A DNA stretch of 64,000 nucleotides from Paenibacillus auburnensis (GTDB taxonomy: Bacteria > Bacillota > Bacilli > Paenibacillales > Paenibacillaceae). The notes under the pieces were generated by a model. That model was not told the origin of the DNA. It was given only the letters and a program-made list of their open reading frames with translations, and did not search any database. The DNA lies in NCBI RefSeq assembly GCF_927798115.1, contig NZ_CAKMMG010000005.1, forward strand, positions 1-64,000. The letters run 5' to 3'. Shown here in pieces: positions 24,224-32,543 of this stretch. A program made the position numbers and the translations under genes. Position 1 is the stretch's first letter; each line of letters starts with the position of its first letter.

Positions 24224-24814
24224 TTAAGATATGATCGGTGAAGAGAGTACCTGGTCAATAAGCCCGTATTCCTTCGCTTCTTCCGCGCTCATGAAATTGT
24301 CGCGGTCCGTATCCCGTTCGATTTTTTCAAGGGGTTGACCCGTGCGATCCACATAAATTTGATTCAACTTCTGTCTCGTTTTGAGAATCCAGTCCGTATG
24401 AATCCAAATATCGGATGCCTGCCCCTGAACACCGCCGAGCGGTTGATGAATCATGACTTCACTGTTGGTCAGCGCATATCTTTTGCCTGGTGCTCCAGCG
24501 GTAAGCAACAGCGAACCCATACTGGCTGCCATCCCTACGCAAATCGTTGAAACATCCGGTTTAATATATTGCATCGTATCATATATACCCATGCCCGCTG
24601 TTACAGAACCACCGGGAGAGTTGATGTACAGGTGAATGTCTTTTTCTGGGTCATCTGCTGCCAGGAACAACAACTGGGCAATAATCAGATTGGCGACATC
24701 ATCGTCAATCGCATTGCTCAGGAAGATGATGCGGTCCTTAAGCAATCTGGAATAGATATCGTATGAGCGTTCTCCACGACTTGTTGATTCCACAACCATA
24801 GGTACCAAACTCAT
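24224..24814 (-). CDS. clpP: ATP-dependent Clp protease proteolytic subunit ClpP
   Basis: The 196-residue serine protease has catalytic Ser in VGMAASMGSLLL and His in EVMIHQPLGG, with the conserved N-terminal IFLSNAIDDDVANLIIAQLL and the oxyanion segment INSPGGSVTAGM. It forms the tetradecameric chamber used by ClpX. The length is that of the standard housekeeping ClpP. ATG 24814 has GAGGTTGGTGG upstream. No full CtsR site is visible in the 300 bp upstream. Confidence 0.97.
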   Translation of the reverse strand: MSLVPMVVESTSRGERSYDIYSRLLKDRIIFLSNAIDDDVANLIIAQLLFLAADDPEKDIHLYINSPGGSVTAGMGIYDTMQYIKPDVSTICVGMAASMGSLLLTAGAPGKRYALTNSEVMIHQPLGGVQGQASDIWIHTDWILKTRQKLNQIYVDRTGQPLEKIERDTDRDNFMSAEEAKEYGLIDQVLSSPIIS

Positions 24815-25006
24815 GCCACCAACCTCTTTTCTCTATACAGATTAGTCTTTCCGTTTCAGAAATATTTTAACACGTTCGGGGCGGGATGTCATTTTTTCAC
24901 TGGTTCGAAAATAACGTAATACCCCGCGTGCCTGCCATTATAGCGTACTTCCAGACAGAATGCCAACCCGCTTCCGGTTATGTACACCCAAACGTCCAGC
25001 CGCCGA

Positions 25007-25045
25007 TAAAAAATAAGGCACGTAACAGAACTTACGTGCCTTATT
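25007..25045 (-). terminator. Terminator of tig
   Basis: A perfect 14 bp stem AATAAGGCACGTAA / TTACGTGCCTTATT with a 6 nt loop is followed on the minus strand by TTTTT. It separates tig from clpPX. Confidence 0.9.
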
Positions 25046-25109
25046 GATTACTATTTATGGAGGCCGACTTGCTTGGCCGTTCTAGGTAAAATGGACTTAT
25101 GAAACAGTA

Positions 25110-26444
25110 TTACTCAGCGCTTGCTTCTTCTGCTGCTGGAGCTTCTTCTGCTGCTTCAACTTCCACACTGCTTGCAATCAGCAGGTCGATGGTTTTGCGC
25201 AGAGAAATTTCCTCGCTCAAGCTGCTCAGGGAGCCGTTGGCTGCCAGGATGCTGCGGATTTCTTCAGGTGAACGTTTGAAGGATTCAGCCATAGTCGCAA
25301 GCTCTTGGTTTACTTCTTCTTCGGAAACTTCGATGTTCTCTTCCTTCGCGATCACTTCAAGCACCAGGTTGTTGCGAACGCGCTTCTCGGCATCGCTCTT
25401 CATCTGGCCTTCAAGATCTTCACGGGTTTGGCCGGAGAAGCTGAGGAACATGTCCATGTTCATGCCTTGCTGACGAAGACGGTTGTCGAAATCGCGAACC
25501 ATGTTCTGAACTTCGCTTTTGATCATTGCCTCAGGAATTTCAACTTCTGCATTAGCAGCCGCTTTGTCAACTACTGCAGTTTCGCGAACTCCCTTCAGCT
25601 CATCCTGTTTGCGGGATTCCAGCTGTGCCTTCAGGTCTGCTTTGTATTCTTCCAGCGTATCGAATTCACTTACATCTTTAGCGAACTCATCATCCAGTTC
25701 AGGAAGCTGTTTGCGTTTGATTTCATGCAGCTTCACTTTGAATACTGCTGCTTTACCGGCAAGGTTCTCTGCATGGTAAGCCTCAGGGAAAGTAACTTCA
25801 ACATCCTTGAAATCGCCAGTAGCCATGCCTACAACCTGCTCTTCAAATCCAGGAATGAACGAGTTGCTGCCAAGCTCCAGGGAATGACGCTCAGCCGCGC
25901 CGCCTTCGAATGGCACTCCGTCAACAGAACCGTCGAAGTCGATAACAGCGATATCGCCGTTAGCTGCTGCTCCTTCTTCAACTACAACCAGCTCAGCATG
26001 ACGCTCCTGCAGGCGTTTCAGTTCAGCATTCAGCTCGTCTTCGGTAACTTCTGCCTTTTGAACCGGAACTTCAAGACCTTTGTACTGGCCCAGTTTCACT
26101 TCAGGCTTAACAGTGATCTTCGCTTTGAAGATGAAGGCTTGGCCTTTTGCGAATTGCTCGATGTCCACTTCCGGGCGGTCTACAGGGAAGATATCTGTTT
26201 GTTCAACAGCTTCGCCGTATACTTCTGGAAGAAGGATGTCGATTGCATCCTGGTAGAGGCTTTCTACACCAAAACGGGATTCAAAAATCGGCCGTGGCAC
26301 TTTACCTTTACGGAAACCAGGTACGTTTGCTTTCTTAACTACTTTGTTAAATGCTTTGTCGAGTGCTGCAGCTACGCGTTCTGCTTCTACTTCGACTTCA
26401 AGAACGCCAAGGTTCTTCTCTATTTTTTCCCAAGTTGCTTTCAT
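25110..26444 (-). CDS. tig: Trigger factor (ribosome-associated chaperone and prolyl isomerase)
   Basis: The 444-residue product has an N-terminal ribosome-binding domain with the signature GFRKGKVPRPIFESRFG, a central FKBP-type isomerase domain (about 160-245; VIDFDGSVDGVPFEGG, GFEEQVVGMATGDFKDV) and a helical C-terminal chaperone domain ending in an Ala/Glu-rich tail. It receives nascent chains at the exit tunnel. ATG 26444 has GGAGGG upstream. It has its own promoter and terminator. The order ysoA-like, tig, clpX matches B. subtilis, with clpP added between. Confidence 0.96.
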   Translation of the reverse strand: MKATWEKIEKNLGVLEVEVEAERVAAALDKAFNKVVKKANVPGFRKGKVPRPIFESRFGVESLYQDAIDILLPEVYGEAVEQTDIFPVDRPEVDIEQFAKGQAFIFKAKITVKPEVKLGQYKGLEVPVQKAEVTEDELNAELKRLQERHAELVVVEEGAAANGDIAVIDFDGSVDGVPFEGGAAERHSLELGSNSFIPGFEEQVVGMATGDFKDVEVTFPEAYHAENLAGKAAVFKVKLHEIKRKQLPELDDEFAKDVSEFDTLEEYKADLKAQLESRKQDELKGVRETAVVDKAAANAEVEIPEAMIKSEVQNMVRDFDNRLRQQGMNMDMFLSFSGQTREDLEGQMKSDAEKRVRNNLVLEVIAKEENIEVSEEEVNQELATMAESFKRSPEEIRSILAANGSLSSLSEEISLRKTIDLLIASSVEVEAAEEAPAAEEASAE

Positions 26445-26534
26445 AATATACTTTTCCCTCCAAAATAGGTTACATGTTTACTTCAAATAATTACGCAAAA
26501 TAATCACGCAATTCACGCACAGAATAACCATTAT

Positions 26535-26563
26535 ATTATATACAACATCGCTTTATTTATCAA
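26535..26563 (-). promoter_or_regulatory. Promoter of tig
   Basis: On the minus strand TTGATA (26558-26563), 17 bp spacer, TATAAT (26535-26540): a near-consensus sigma-A promoter. Its -35 box overlaps the end of the upstream coding region. Confidence 0.8.
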
Positions 26564-27482
26564 GTATGGAACTCTTAACAAATCCTTTGAGAGACCGATA
26601 GGCTCCTTCAAATTGAAAGCGCATGCCGTCTGTGATCCCGTACATTACACGCGTTTCTTCCTCCTGGCGGTTCCCGTTCAGGCTCTCCGAAACCATCTGA
26701 TGCAGCGCACCCGCCCAAATATCCAGCAGGGCATCCTCACCTTCCAGCAATTTGTGATATTCAGAGGACCCATAAATCGACATAATAAACTGTCCCCAAA
26801 GTTCCTGCGCAAAATAATACAGGGTGGGCTCATGCACCTCAGCCTGCTCCGCCACCCGTTCCATCACCTGGCTTACCTGGGGCGGAAACTCGTCGTTCTG
26901 CAGCGGGACGGTTTCGATCTCAATCTGCGCCACCTCATGACCGCGGCCCAGCTTCACAATGCCTTGCGCCCCGCGTTTCTTCAGTGTCTGGAGTGTTCGG
27001 AATTGCAGCAGCGGATGCACCGCTGTCTTTTGCAGCCAGGCAGTCAGCTGTTCATCCACTTGCCCGCCCTCCAGATAAGAAAGCTGTTCCAGCGCCAGAA
27101 TGGTCGCTTCCGACAACGGTTCATTCATCACCTTCCGCAGCAGCTTGTCGGGATAATCCGCATCCTCTTCCAGCTTCGACCTTGCCAAAATCCGGGCCAT
27201 ATCCTCTTCCTTAAGATCCTGTTCCGTACCGGAAGCGTTATGATCACTGTCTGCGTTCTCGGCGGCTTCCGGAAAGGCCGCTTCCAGCCAGCCCAGCAGC
27301 GACTGCCATTCCTCGTAGTGCCGCTCTTCCTGACCCTGGCATTGCAGCAGGAACCGCAGCAATTCCATCGCTTCCCCGTAGCGTTCACTTTCCAGCATTA
27401 CCGTAAGCTGAATCTGATAGTAATCCAGCGTTTTCGGAAACAGCACGATATTCTCTTTGGCGGGGGAATTGAATTGATTAAT
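26553..27482 (-). CDS. YsoA-like TPR/helical-repeat protein with probable ATT start
   Basis: The 309-residue all-helical protein has TPR-like repeats (YYQIQLTVMLESERYGEAMELLRFLLQ near the N terminus) and a variable acidic middle. Its position upstream of tig matches ysoA of B. subtilis. Function is unknown. No ATG fits the start. The GTG at 27446 has no ribosome binding site, but 12 codons further upstream an in-frame ATT (27480-27482) lies 6-7 nt after a perfect AAGGAGGT. The frame is open up to a TAA upstream of that site. I therefore propose initiation at ATT, giving Met-Asn-Gln-Phe; this rare choice would need confirmation. Confidence 0.7.
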   Translation of the reverse strand: MNQFNSPAKENIVLFPKTLDYYQIQLTVMLESERYGEAMELLRFLLQCQGQEERHYEEWQSLLGWLEAAFPEAAENADSDHNASGTEQDLKEEDMARILARSKLEEDADYPDKLLRKVMNEPLSEATILALEQLSYLEGGQVDEQLTAWLQKTAVHPLLQFRTLQTLKKRGAQGIVKLGRGHEVAQIEIETVPLQNDEFPPQVSQVMERVAEQAEVHEPTLYYFAQELWGQFIMSIYGSSEYHKLLEGEDALLDIWAGALHQMVSESLNGNRQEEETRVMYGITDGMRFQFEGAYRSLKGFVKSSILDK

Positions 27483-27619
27483 GAGGGCACCTCCTTTTTC
27501 TCCGAACCATGATTAATTGTAGATTATAGCATAACCTATTAAGGTTTCAAAAAAACAAGTTGAAAAAATTATTCAACTATGATAACATAATTTTTGCTTG
27601 CTTTTCACTGTTATCTCAT

Positions 27620-27693
27620 GTCCCGGTAGCTCAGCCGGATAGAGCATGCGCCTTCTAAGCGCACGGTCGGGGGTTCGAATCCCTTCCGGGACG
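27620..27693 (+). tRNA. tRNA-Arg (anticodon TCT)
   Basis: A cloverleaf: acceptor GTCCCGG / CCGGGAC with discriminator G, D arm GCTCAGCCGGATAGAGC, anticodon loop CTTCTAA (anticodon TCT) and T arm GGGGGTTCGAATCCC. CCA is not encoded. A terminator follows. A second tRNA-Arg(TCT), differing at two D-loop positions, lies inverted at 55482. Confidence 0.97.
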
Positions 27694-27897
27694 TCCTTCA
27701 GAAATAGCCTTCCTTTGGGGAGGCTGTTTTTGCGTTCCGGGGGATGAGAACCCCTCTTGTGGGGGACGTTGGAGCATTATCTTCGGTAGGACCGCTTCGC
27801 AATCAGCCCGAATGGGCTGCATCCCTTCCGGGACGTCCTTCAGAAACAGCCTTCCTTTGGGGAGGCTGTTTTTGCGTTCCGGGGGGATGAGAACCCC
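27679..27897 (+). repeat. Direct repeat of the tRNA-Arg 3' end plus terminator
   Basis: The segment 27679-27754 (last 14 bases of the tRNA, then ATAGCCTTCC-TTT-GGGGAGGCT hairpin with T run at 27705-27731) is repeated at 27821-27897 with one substitution and one indel. The 66 bp between the copies holds no tRNA body. The first hairpin terminates the tRNA; the second lies just after the DUF342 gene stop. The structure resembles the att-like duplication left by integration into a tRNA 3' end, but could be a simple tandem duplication. Confidence 0.75.
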
Positions 27898-27905
27898 CTT
27901 TAGTT

Positions 27906-29771
27906 TTAATTCGACTCCATCCGTAGCTGAATGGTGCGGATATTGTCGATGTTGAACACCATATTCTCCACGGGCTCCGTGATATCTGCCGTGTAGCGGT
28001 CAATCGTGACCTTTTCCAGATACATTTTGTGGACAGAGATGCTTTGTTTCGCCTTCAGATAAGACTGCGCACCGCTCTCTCCGCCTACATAAAAGGCTGA
28101 AATGCTGCCTCCCGCCTCCAGCTTGGAGCCGCGGCACATCGAAAACGTTTTGCGAAACGAGATATTGCCGGAGGAGAACAGCTCACTTTGCACTATGCCG
28201 TCTCTATGGATCATAATGTCGCCATTGGATTTAAGCGTGCTATTCTGGCATTTTCCGATATTGACCTCCACCTTGATCTCCTGTAATCGGGCCACGCCCG
28301 TATGCAGCTCTTCCAGCATGCTGATCACTCCGCTCAAAGCGGCCTCATTCATGAAGTCAACCAGCTGGGCCGGCTTCAACAGCAGATTCAGGAAATGCAG
28401 TGTTTGCTGAAGATCCTGATGGTACGAAGCCTGGACCGTCGCAAGCACGGAGAGCAGTTCCTTAGTGAGCTGCGGGATTTTGTGAAATTTACTCTCCAGC
28501 AGCAGGACCACCGCCTGTCCGTATTTCACGCTCTGTTTGCGGGCTTGGACCGCCTGGATCAGCAGCCTGACGGCAGTTTTCAGTAGCTGGGCCTCTTCAA
28601 TCAACAGCTTGGAGCAATTGAAAATTCGGTTGTACAGCACACCAAAATAACCGGAATAGAGCTTGCTGTTCACCACATTTCCTTTGACGAGAATACTGCC
28701 GGTTGCGGTTATCGTGGAATTGTAAATGCTTCCGTCCACATATACATTCCCCAGCGATTCTATAATCATATTGTCTTCCACGTTGCCGCGGACAATCACG
28801 TCGCCGGAAAAAAGAATATTGCCTGTCTTGATATTCACATTGCCGGGAACGATATAGGTCGTAGTAATGTCAAAATATTTGATTTTGTCACCGGTTACCC
28901 GGGGACGGCCTTCACGCAGCGCCCGGATCTCATTATTGATCAGCACCACGGTGTTATTTTTGGCAATGATATTCACATCGTTTGGCAGCGGCGGATATAA
29001 TATCTCCCCGTATACATCACAGCCGGGAATCCCCTCCACAAAGGGAATTTTACGGGCAATGACCTCTCCTCTGATCACTGAAGGAATGCGGAGATGGCTG
29101 CGGAAATCGACTTGCCCCTCAATTTCACTGAACTCATTCTCTATCGTTTCTGAGAAAAACAGCTCCAGCTGCGCATTCTCTCCCGGAACAGCAGCCCGTC
29201 CCTTAGCAGCGGTTATCGGCTGATAGGTAGGATTCTGCAGCTCGGCATGAATTCCGGATATATTCAGGTTCTGTATAATTCCCCGATGCTCGAAATCAGT
29301 AATGATTCGGTTCAGACCCAGCTGTTCAACCACAGTCTCCGTATCCAATGCAGCCTCAACTTCTACCATGCTGGCTGAGTAATAGTCATTCAATTTCCAT
29401 TGATAGCGTTTTGGTGAATGTAAGGTGAAAAAAGCCTGCAGACGATCCTCGGAGACCGTAATCGTATACAGCGGCGGCTCTAGGATCTCCCACTCAATCA
29501 TATCCTGTGAGGTCACTTTAGCTGGGCCTGAAACAGGCTGGCCGTTGACAAGGATTACCACTGGAGGAGCGGCCGAAATCACCGCAGGTGTTCCGCCTGG
29601 CAGCGGGTCCTGAACAAATATTTTGCCCGCACGGACAAGAACACGTCCGCCGAGGTCATTCTCAAAATACTCAGGCTCCATAAAGGTCTGCAGGGCGTCA
29701 TCGTCACTTTGCGAAAGTTCCAGCATATTAATCAGCTTGTTCAGTTCCTGTTCGGACATATGATCAGGCAT
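27906..29771 (-). CDS. DUF342/FapA-type protein, beta-helix polymer-like
   Basis: The 621-residue cytosolic protein has DUF342 features. An N-terminal domain (PAVISAAPPVVILVNGQPV) is followed by a linker with RIPSVIRGEVIARKIPFVEG and GCDVYGE, then a right-handed beta-helix-like run of short repeats (NVNIKTGNILFSGDVIVRGNVEDNMIIESLGNVYVDGSIYNS in part) interrupted by a long coiled coil (about 410-520), then helix repeats again (NGDIMIHRDGIVQSELFSSGNISF). ATG 29771 has AGGAGGTG 7 nt upstream. FapA proteins have been linked to flagellar assembly and cytoskeleton-like structures; here no flagellar genes are near, so function is open. Confidence 0.85.
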   Translation of the reverse strand: MPDHMSEQELNKLINMLELSQSDDDALQTFMEPEYFENDLGGRVLVRAGKIFVQDPLPGGTPAVISAAPPVVILVNGQPVSGPAKVTSQDMIEWEILEPPLYTITVSEDRLQAFFTLHSPKRYQWKLNDYYSASMVEVEAALDTETVVEQLGLNRIITDFEHRGIIQNLNISGIHAELQNPTYQPITAAKGRAAVPGENAQLELFFSETIENEFSEIEGQVDFRSHLRIPSVIRGEVIARKIPFVEGIPGCDVYGEILYPPLPNDVNIIAKNNTVVLINNEIRALREGRPRVTGDKIKYFDITTTYIVPGNVNIKTGNILFSGDVIVRGNVEDNMIIESLGNVYVDGSIYNSTITATGSILVKGNVVNSKLYSGYFGVLYNRIFNCSKLLIEEAQLLKTAVRLLIQAVQARKQSVKYGQAVVLLLESKFHKIPQLTKELLSVLATVQASYHQDLQQTLHFLNLLLKPAQLVDFMNEAALSGVISMLEELHTGVARLQEIKVEVNIGKCQNSTLKSNGDIMIHRDGIVQSELFSSGNISFRKTFSMCRGSKLEAGGSISAFYVGGESGAQSYLKAKQSISVHKMYLEKVTIDRYTADITEPVENMVFNIDNIRTIQLRMESN

Positions 29772-29897
29772 CTCGCTGCACCTCCTGGTTAATATACAAC
29801 GGTAGAAAGGCTGCGCTCTGTACGTAACTGCTTTCATTCTATTATTAATACTAATTTTAAGCAATTACGAATCATGGCAGGATTAGGAAATCCCAGC

Positions 29898-31241
29898 TTA
29901 CCACCATCCCGTTGCTGCCGCCTCCTCCACAATCGCTGCAACACCGGTGGCAATATGTTCCGGACGGGCACGTGAAATGCTGATGCGCAGGAATTTCTCC
30001 CGCTCCAAATAGCCGGATAAATAGAATCCCTTACCTGAGACCACGCGGATCTTGCGCTTGTGAAGACGCTTCTCTAGCTGCTCCAGATTTACAGTCTGGG
30101 GCAGCTTCATTTGCATATATATCCCGGAGTCTACGCGCGGCGCCTCTATCAGCCCGGCAGAATTATAACGCAGCAGGGCTTCATTCAGCCGGGCCATCCG
30201 CTCCGCGTACAGGCTGCGGATCTTATGCTTGTGGCGCTCATACATACCGTTTTTGATATAGATATCAAGCGCAGCCTGCGACAGAAGCGAGGTGTCCATA
30301 TAACTCTTATGCGCCTTGAAGACTGGCAGCAGCGGCTCCGGCAGGACAGCAGCTCCAAGGCTGAGACCCGGGAAAATGATTTTGGAGAAGCTTTTTAGAT
30401 AGATCACATGCCCGGAACGGTCAAAGGCCGCAATGGGATCGAAAGGTCTACTGTCCCCGAGATCAGCCATGTAGTCATCCTCCACCACATATACATCATA
30501 TTTGCCGGCCAGCCGGGCTATCGCCTGGCGCTCCTCTTTCGTGTAAGAGGTTCCCAGCGGATTATGGTATCTCGACATCGTATAGAAAAACTTTATCCCC
30601 CCTGTGCGGAAATACTCCTCCAGCAGCTGCAGATCAATCCCGCCCCCTGAGCGGGGAATACCGCAGACCGGAATCCCCTCCGCTTCCAAAAATCTCAGGT
30701 AAATATCATAACTCGGCTGTTCCACAAGCACCGTCTCTTTTCCGTTAGGAAAAGGCATCTTCGCAAGTATCCCCAGCGCCTGCTGCACCCCTGAGGTAAT
30801 GAAGATCCGCCCGGGGGCGGCAAATACCTGTGCATCTGCCAAATGCGGTACCAGCGTCTGCCGCAAGGCTGCCAGCCCCTGAGTCTCCCCATAAGTGAAC
30901 AAATGGTATTTGTAGGTGTCGATCGCTTTGTTCAGGCAGTGCTGAAAGTCCAGATATGGAAACACATTCAAGTCGGGCGATGCCGATCCGAAATCGATAA
31001 TTCCGTCCTCTGCCTCCAGGCTGCCCTCCCCCGGCTGCTCTACGACATAATATCCGCTCTGCGGAATGGAATAAATTACATGCTTCTGCTCCAGTTCCCG
31101 GTAGGCCCGGATTACCGTGCTGACACTGCAGCCGTAGCGGGCAGCGGCACTGCGGACTGACGGGAGCTTATGGCCGGAACGGTAGGACCCGCCGCTAATT
31201 TGCTGCTCCATCTCCATCAGGACTTTATCATACTTGCGCAT
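29898..31241 (-). CDS. MocR/PdxR-family regulator (GntR domain fused to aminotransferase fold)
   Basis: The 447-residue product has an N-terminal GntR winged helix (about 1-70; SGHKLPSVRSAAARYGCSVSTVIRAYRELEQ in part) fused to a fold-I aminotransferase domain with the PLP Lys in VIYLKSFSKIIFPGLSLG. Such regulators sense PLP or an amino acid and often control a divergent gene. ATG 31241 has GGAGGAGGGG upstream. The divergent EamA exporter starts 178 bp away with a perfect palindrome between them, so it is the likely target. Confidence 0.9.
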   Translation of the reverse strand: MRKYDKVLMEMEQQISGGSYRSGHKLPSVRSAAARYGCSVSTVIRAYRELEQKHVIYSIPQSGYYVVEQPGEGSLEAEDGIIDFGSASPDLNVFPYLDFQHCLNKAIDTYKYHLFTYGETQGLAALRQTLVPHLADAQVFAAPGRIFITSGVQQALGILAKMPFPNGKETVLVEQPSYDIYLRFLEAEGIPVCGIPRSGGGIDLQLLEEYFRTGGIKFFYTMSRYHNPLGTSYTKEERQAIARLAGKYDVYVVEDDYMADLGDSRPFDPIAAFDRSGHVIYLKSFSKIIFPGLSLGAAVLPEPLLPVFKAHKSYMDTSLLSQAALDIYIKNGMYERHKHKIRSLYAERMARLNEALLRYNSAGLIEAPRVDSGIYMQMKLPQTVNLEQLEKRLHKRKIRVVSGKGFYLSGYLEREKFLRISISRARPEHIATGVAAIVEEAAATGWW

Positions 31242-31284
31242 ACCCTTCCCCTCCTCCGATATCACCATTATAACTTATGCAACC

Positions 31285-31304
31285 TAACTGTACCGGTACA
31301 GTTA
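31285..31304. promoter_or_regulatory. Perfect 20 bp palindromic operator between MocR regulator and exporter
   Basis: TAACTGTACCGGTACAGTTA is fully self-complementary. It lies where the -35 region of a regulator promoter with TATAAT at 31267-31272 would be, and about 115 bp upstream of the exporter gene. It is a strong candidate binding site for the adjacent MocR protein. Confidence 0.8.
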
Positions 31305-31418
31305 AGATAATCTCCCGTTGTGGCTGAGTACGAATCCCTTTAAATTAAAATTAACAGATTGGGGGCGGCGCGGGTTCCCGTGATCTCGAACTGCACAGAC
31401 AGAAAGGAAGTTGCCATC

Positions 31419-32387
31419 ATGAAACAACAACCAGGGGTTAAGACTGCCTATATGCTTGCCGTACTGAATGCGGCGATTATCGGATTTTCATTTCTTTTTA
31501 CCAAAATGGCGCTGGAGTTCTCCGGCCCGCTTGATACACTGGCCTTCCGGTTTGCCGGGTCGTTCATTGTCATGTCTGTTCCCGTGGCCTGCGGCTGGGT
31601 CAAGCTGAGCTACCGGGGCAAGCCGCTATATAAAGTGCTGCTACTGGCAGCCATGTACCCGCTGGGCTTCTTCACCCTTCAGGTGTTCGGTCTGCAGCAT
31701 GCAACTTCTGCCGAGGGAGGTATTCTGTATTCGTTCACCCCCGTGGTGACGCTGATTATTGCCTCTCTGTTCCTCAAGGAAGCCACATCATTCCTGCAGA
31801 AGCTGTCCATCTTCCTGTCGGTCTTCGGCGTAGTGTTCATCTTCATCATGAAAGGCAGCAGCATTGACCTGTCAAACATGGCCGGAATCCTGATGCTGTT
31901 CCTGACCTGTGTCGCTTTTGCCGGGTACACTGTATTGGCACGTTCCCTTGCAAAGCAGTTCACCCCGTCCGAAATCAGCTACCTGATGATGGCGGTCGGC
32001 TTCATCGTATTCTTCGGCATATCGCTCATCAGCCATACAGCGGATAGAACTCTGGGGGACTTGTTTACCCCGCTTAAGAGCGCCACCTTCACGCTGGCAA
32101 TCCTATACTTAGGCGTAATTTCATCGCTGCTGACCACCTGGACGTCCAATTATATTTTGTCCAAAATCGAAGCTTCGCGGATGAGTGTCTTCACGAATCT
32201 CTCGACTCTGGTCTCGATCGCAGCCGGAGCCTTGTTCCTGGGAGAAGAGGTTACCCTGTACCACTGGATCGGATCCGCGCTGATTATTGCCGGGGTGCTG
32301 GGGGCGAATATGTTCGGGCGGGGGCAGACAGGGAAGGCAATGGAGATTACGGAGCCTGCCCAGAGGGGTTCGGTCCATAACGGTTAA
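31419..32387 (+). CDS. DMT-superfamily (EamA) transporter
   Basis: The 322-residue inner-membrane protein has about ten membrane segments in two EamA repeats. The first is MLAVLNAAIIGFSFLFTKMA to VFIFIMKGSS; the second begins near AGILMLFLTCVAFAGYTVLA and ends IGSALIIAGVLGANMF. Members export amino acids or other metabolites; the substrate is not evident. ATG 31419 has AAGGAAG upstream; the frame extends to 31359 but without a site. It is divergent from the MocR gene and probably controlled by it through the palindrome at 31285. Confidence 0.9.
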   Translation: MKQQPGVKTAYMLAVLNAAIIGFSFLFTKMALEFSGPLDTLAFRFAGSFIVMSVPVACGWVKLSYRGKPLYKVLLLAAMYPLGFFTLQVFGLQHATSAEGGILYSFTPVVTLIIASLFLKEATSFLQKLSIFLSVFGVVFIFIMKGSSIDLSNMAGILMLFLTCVAFAGYTVLARSLAKQFTPSEISYLMMAVGFIVFFGISLISHTADRTLGDLFTPLKSATFTLAILYLGVISSLLTTWTSNYILSKIEASRMSVFTNLSTLVSIAAGALFLGEEVTLYHWIGSALIIAGVLGANMFGRGQTGKAMEITEPAQRGSVHNG

Positions 32388-32487
32388 CAAGGCTTGAAGG
32401 AAGCAGCACAAAGGAATCTCCGATAAACCAAATTGTGTCGTTTTTCTTCATCGTAAGCTGTTCATTTCCGTTTCTGTCCGTATGGCA

Positions 32488-32522
32488 TCAAAAAGCGGAC
32501 GGCCGGAAATCCGGCCGCCCGC
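32488..32522 (-). terminator. Terminator of the sugar ABC importer
   Basis: On the minus strand a GC-rich stem GCGGGCGGCCGGA / TCCGGCCGTCCGC is followed by TTTTT. It lies 22 bp after the solute-binding protein stop. Confidence 0.9.
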
Positions 32523-32543
32523 AAGTGGCGTCATGCTATTCAA

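Noticed and set aside
25305..26468. Long plus-strand frame opposite tig
   Set aside because: It is a shadow of the trigger-factor gene: no ribosome site, and tig is complete on the other strand.
26613..27512. Long plus-strand frame opposite the YsoA-like gene
   Set aside because: Composition is biased to His, Gln and Arg as expected of an antisense frame; no start signal is present.
27803..28003. Short minus-strand frame across the tRNA-end repeat and DUF342 end
   Set aside because: It overlaps the DUF342 gene in another frame and crosses the terminator repeat; no start signal.
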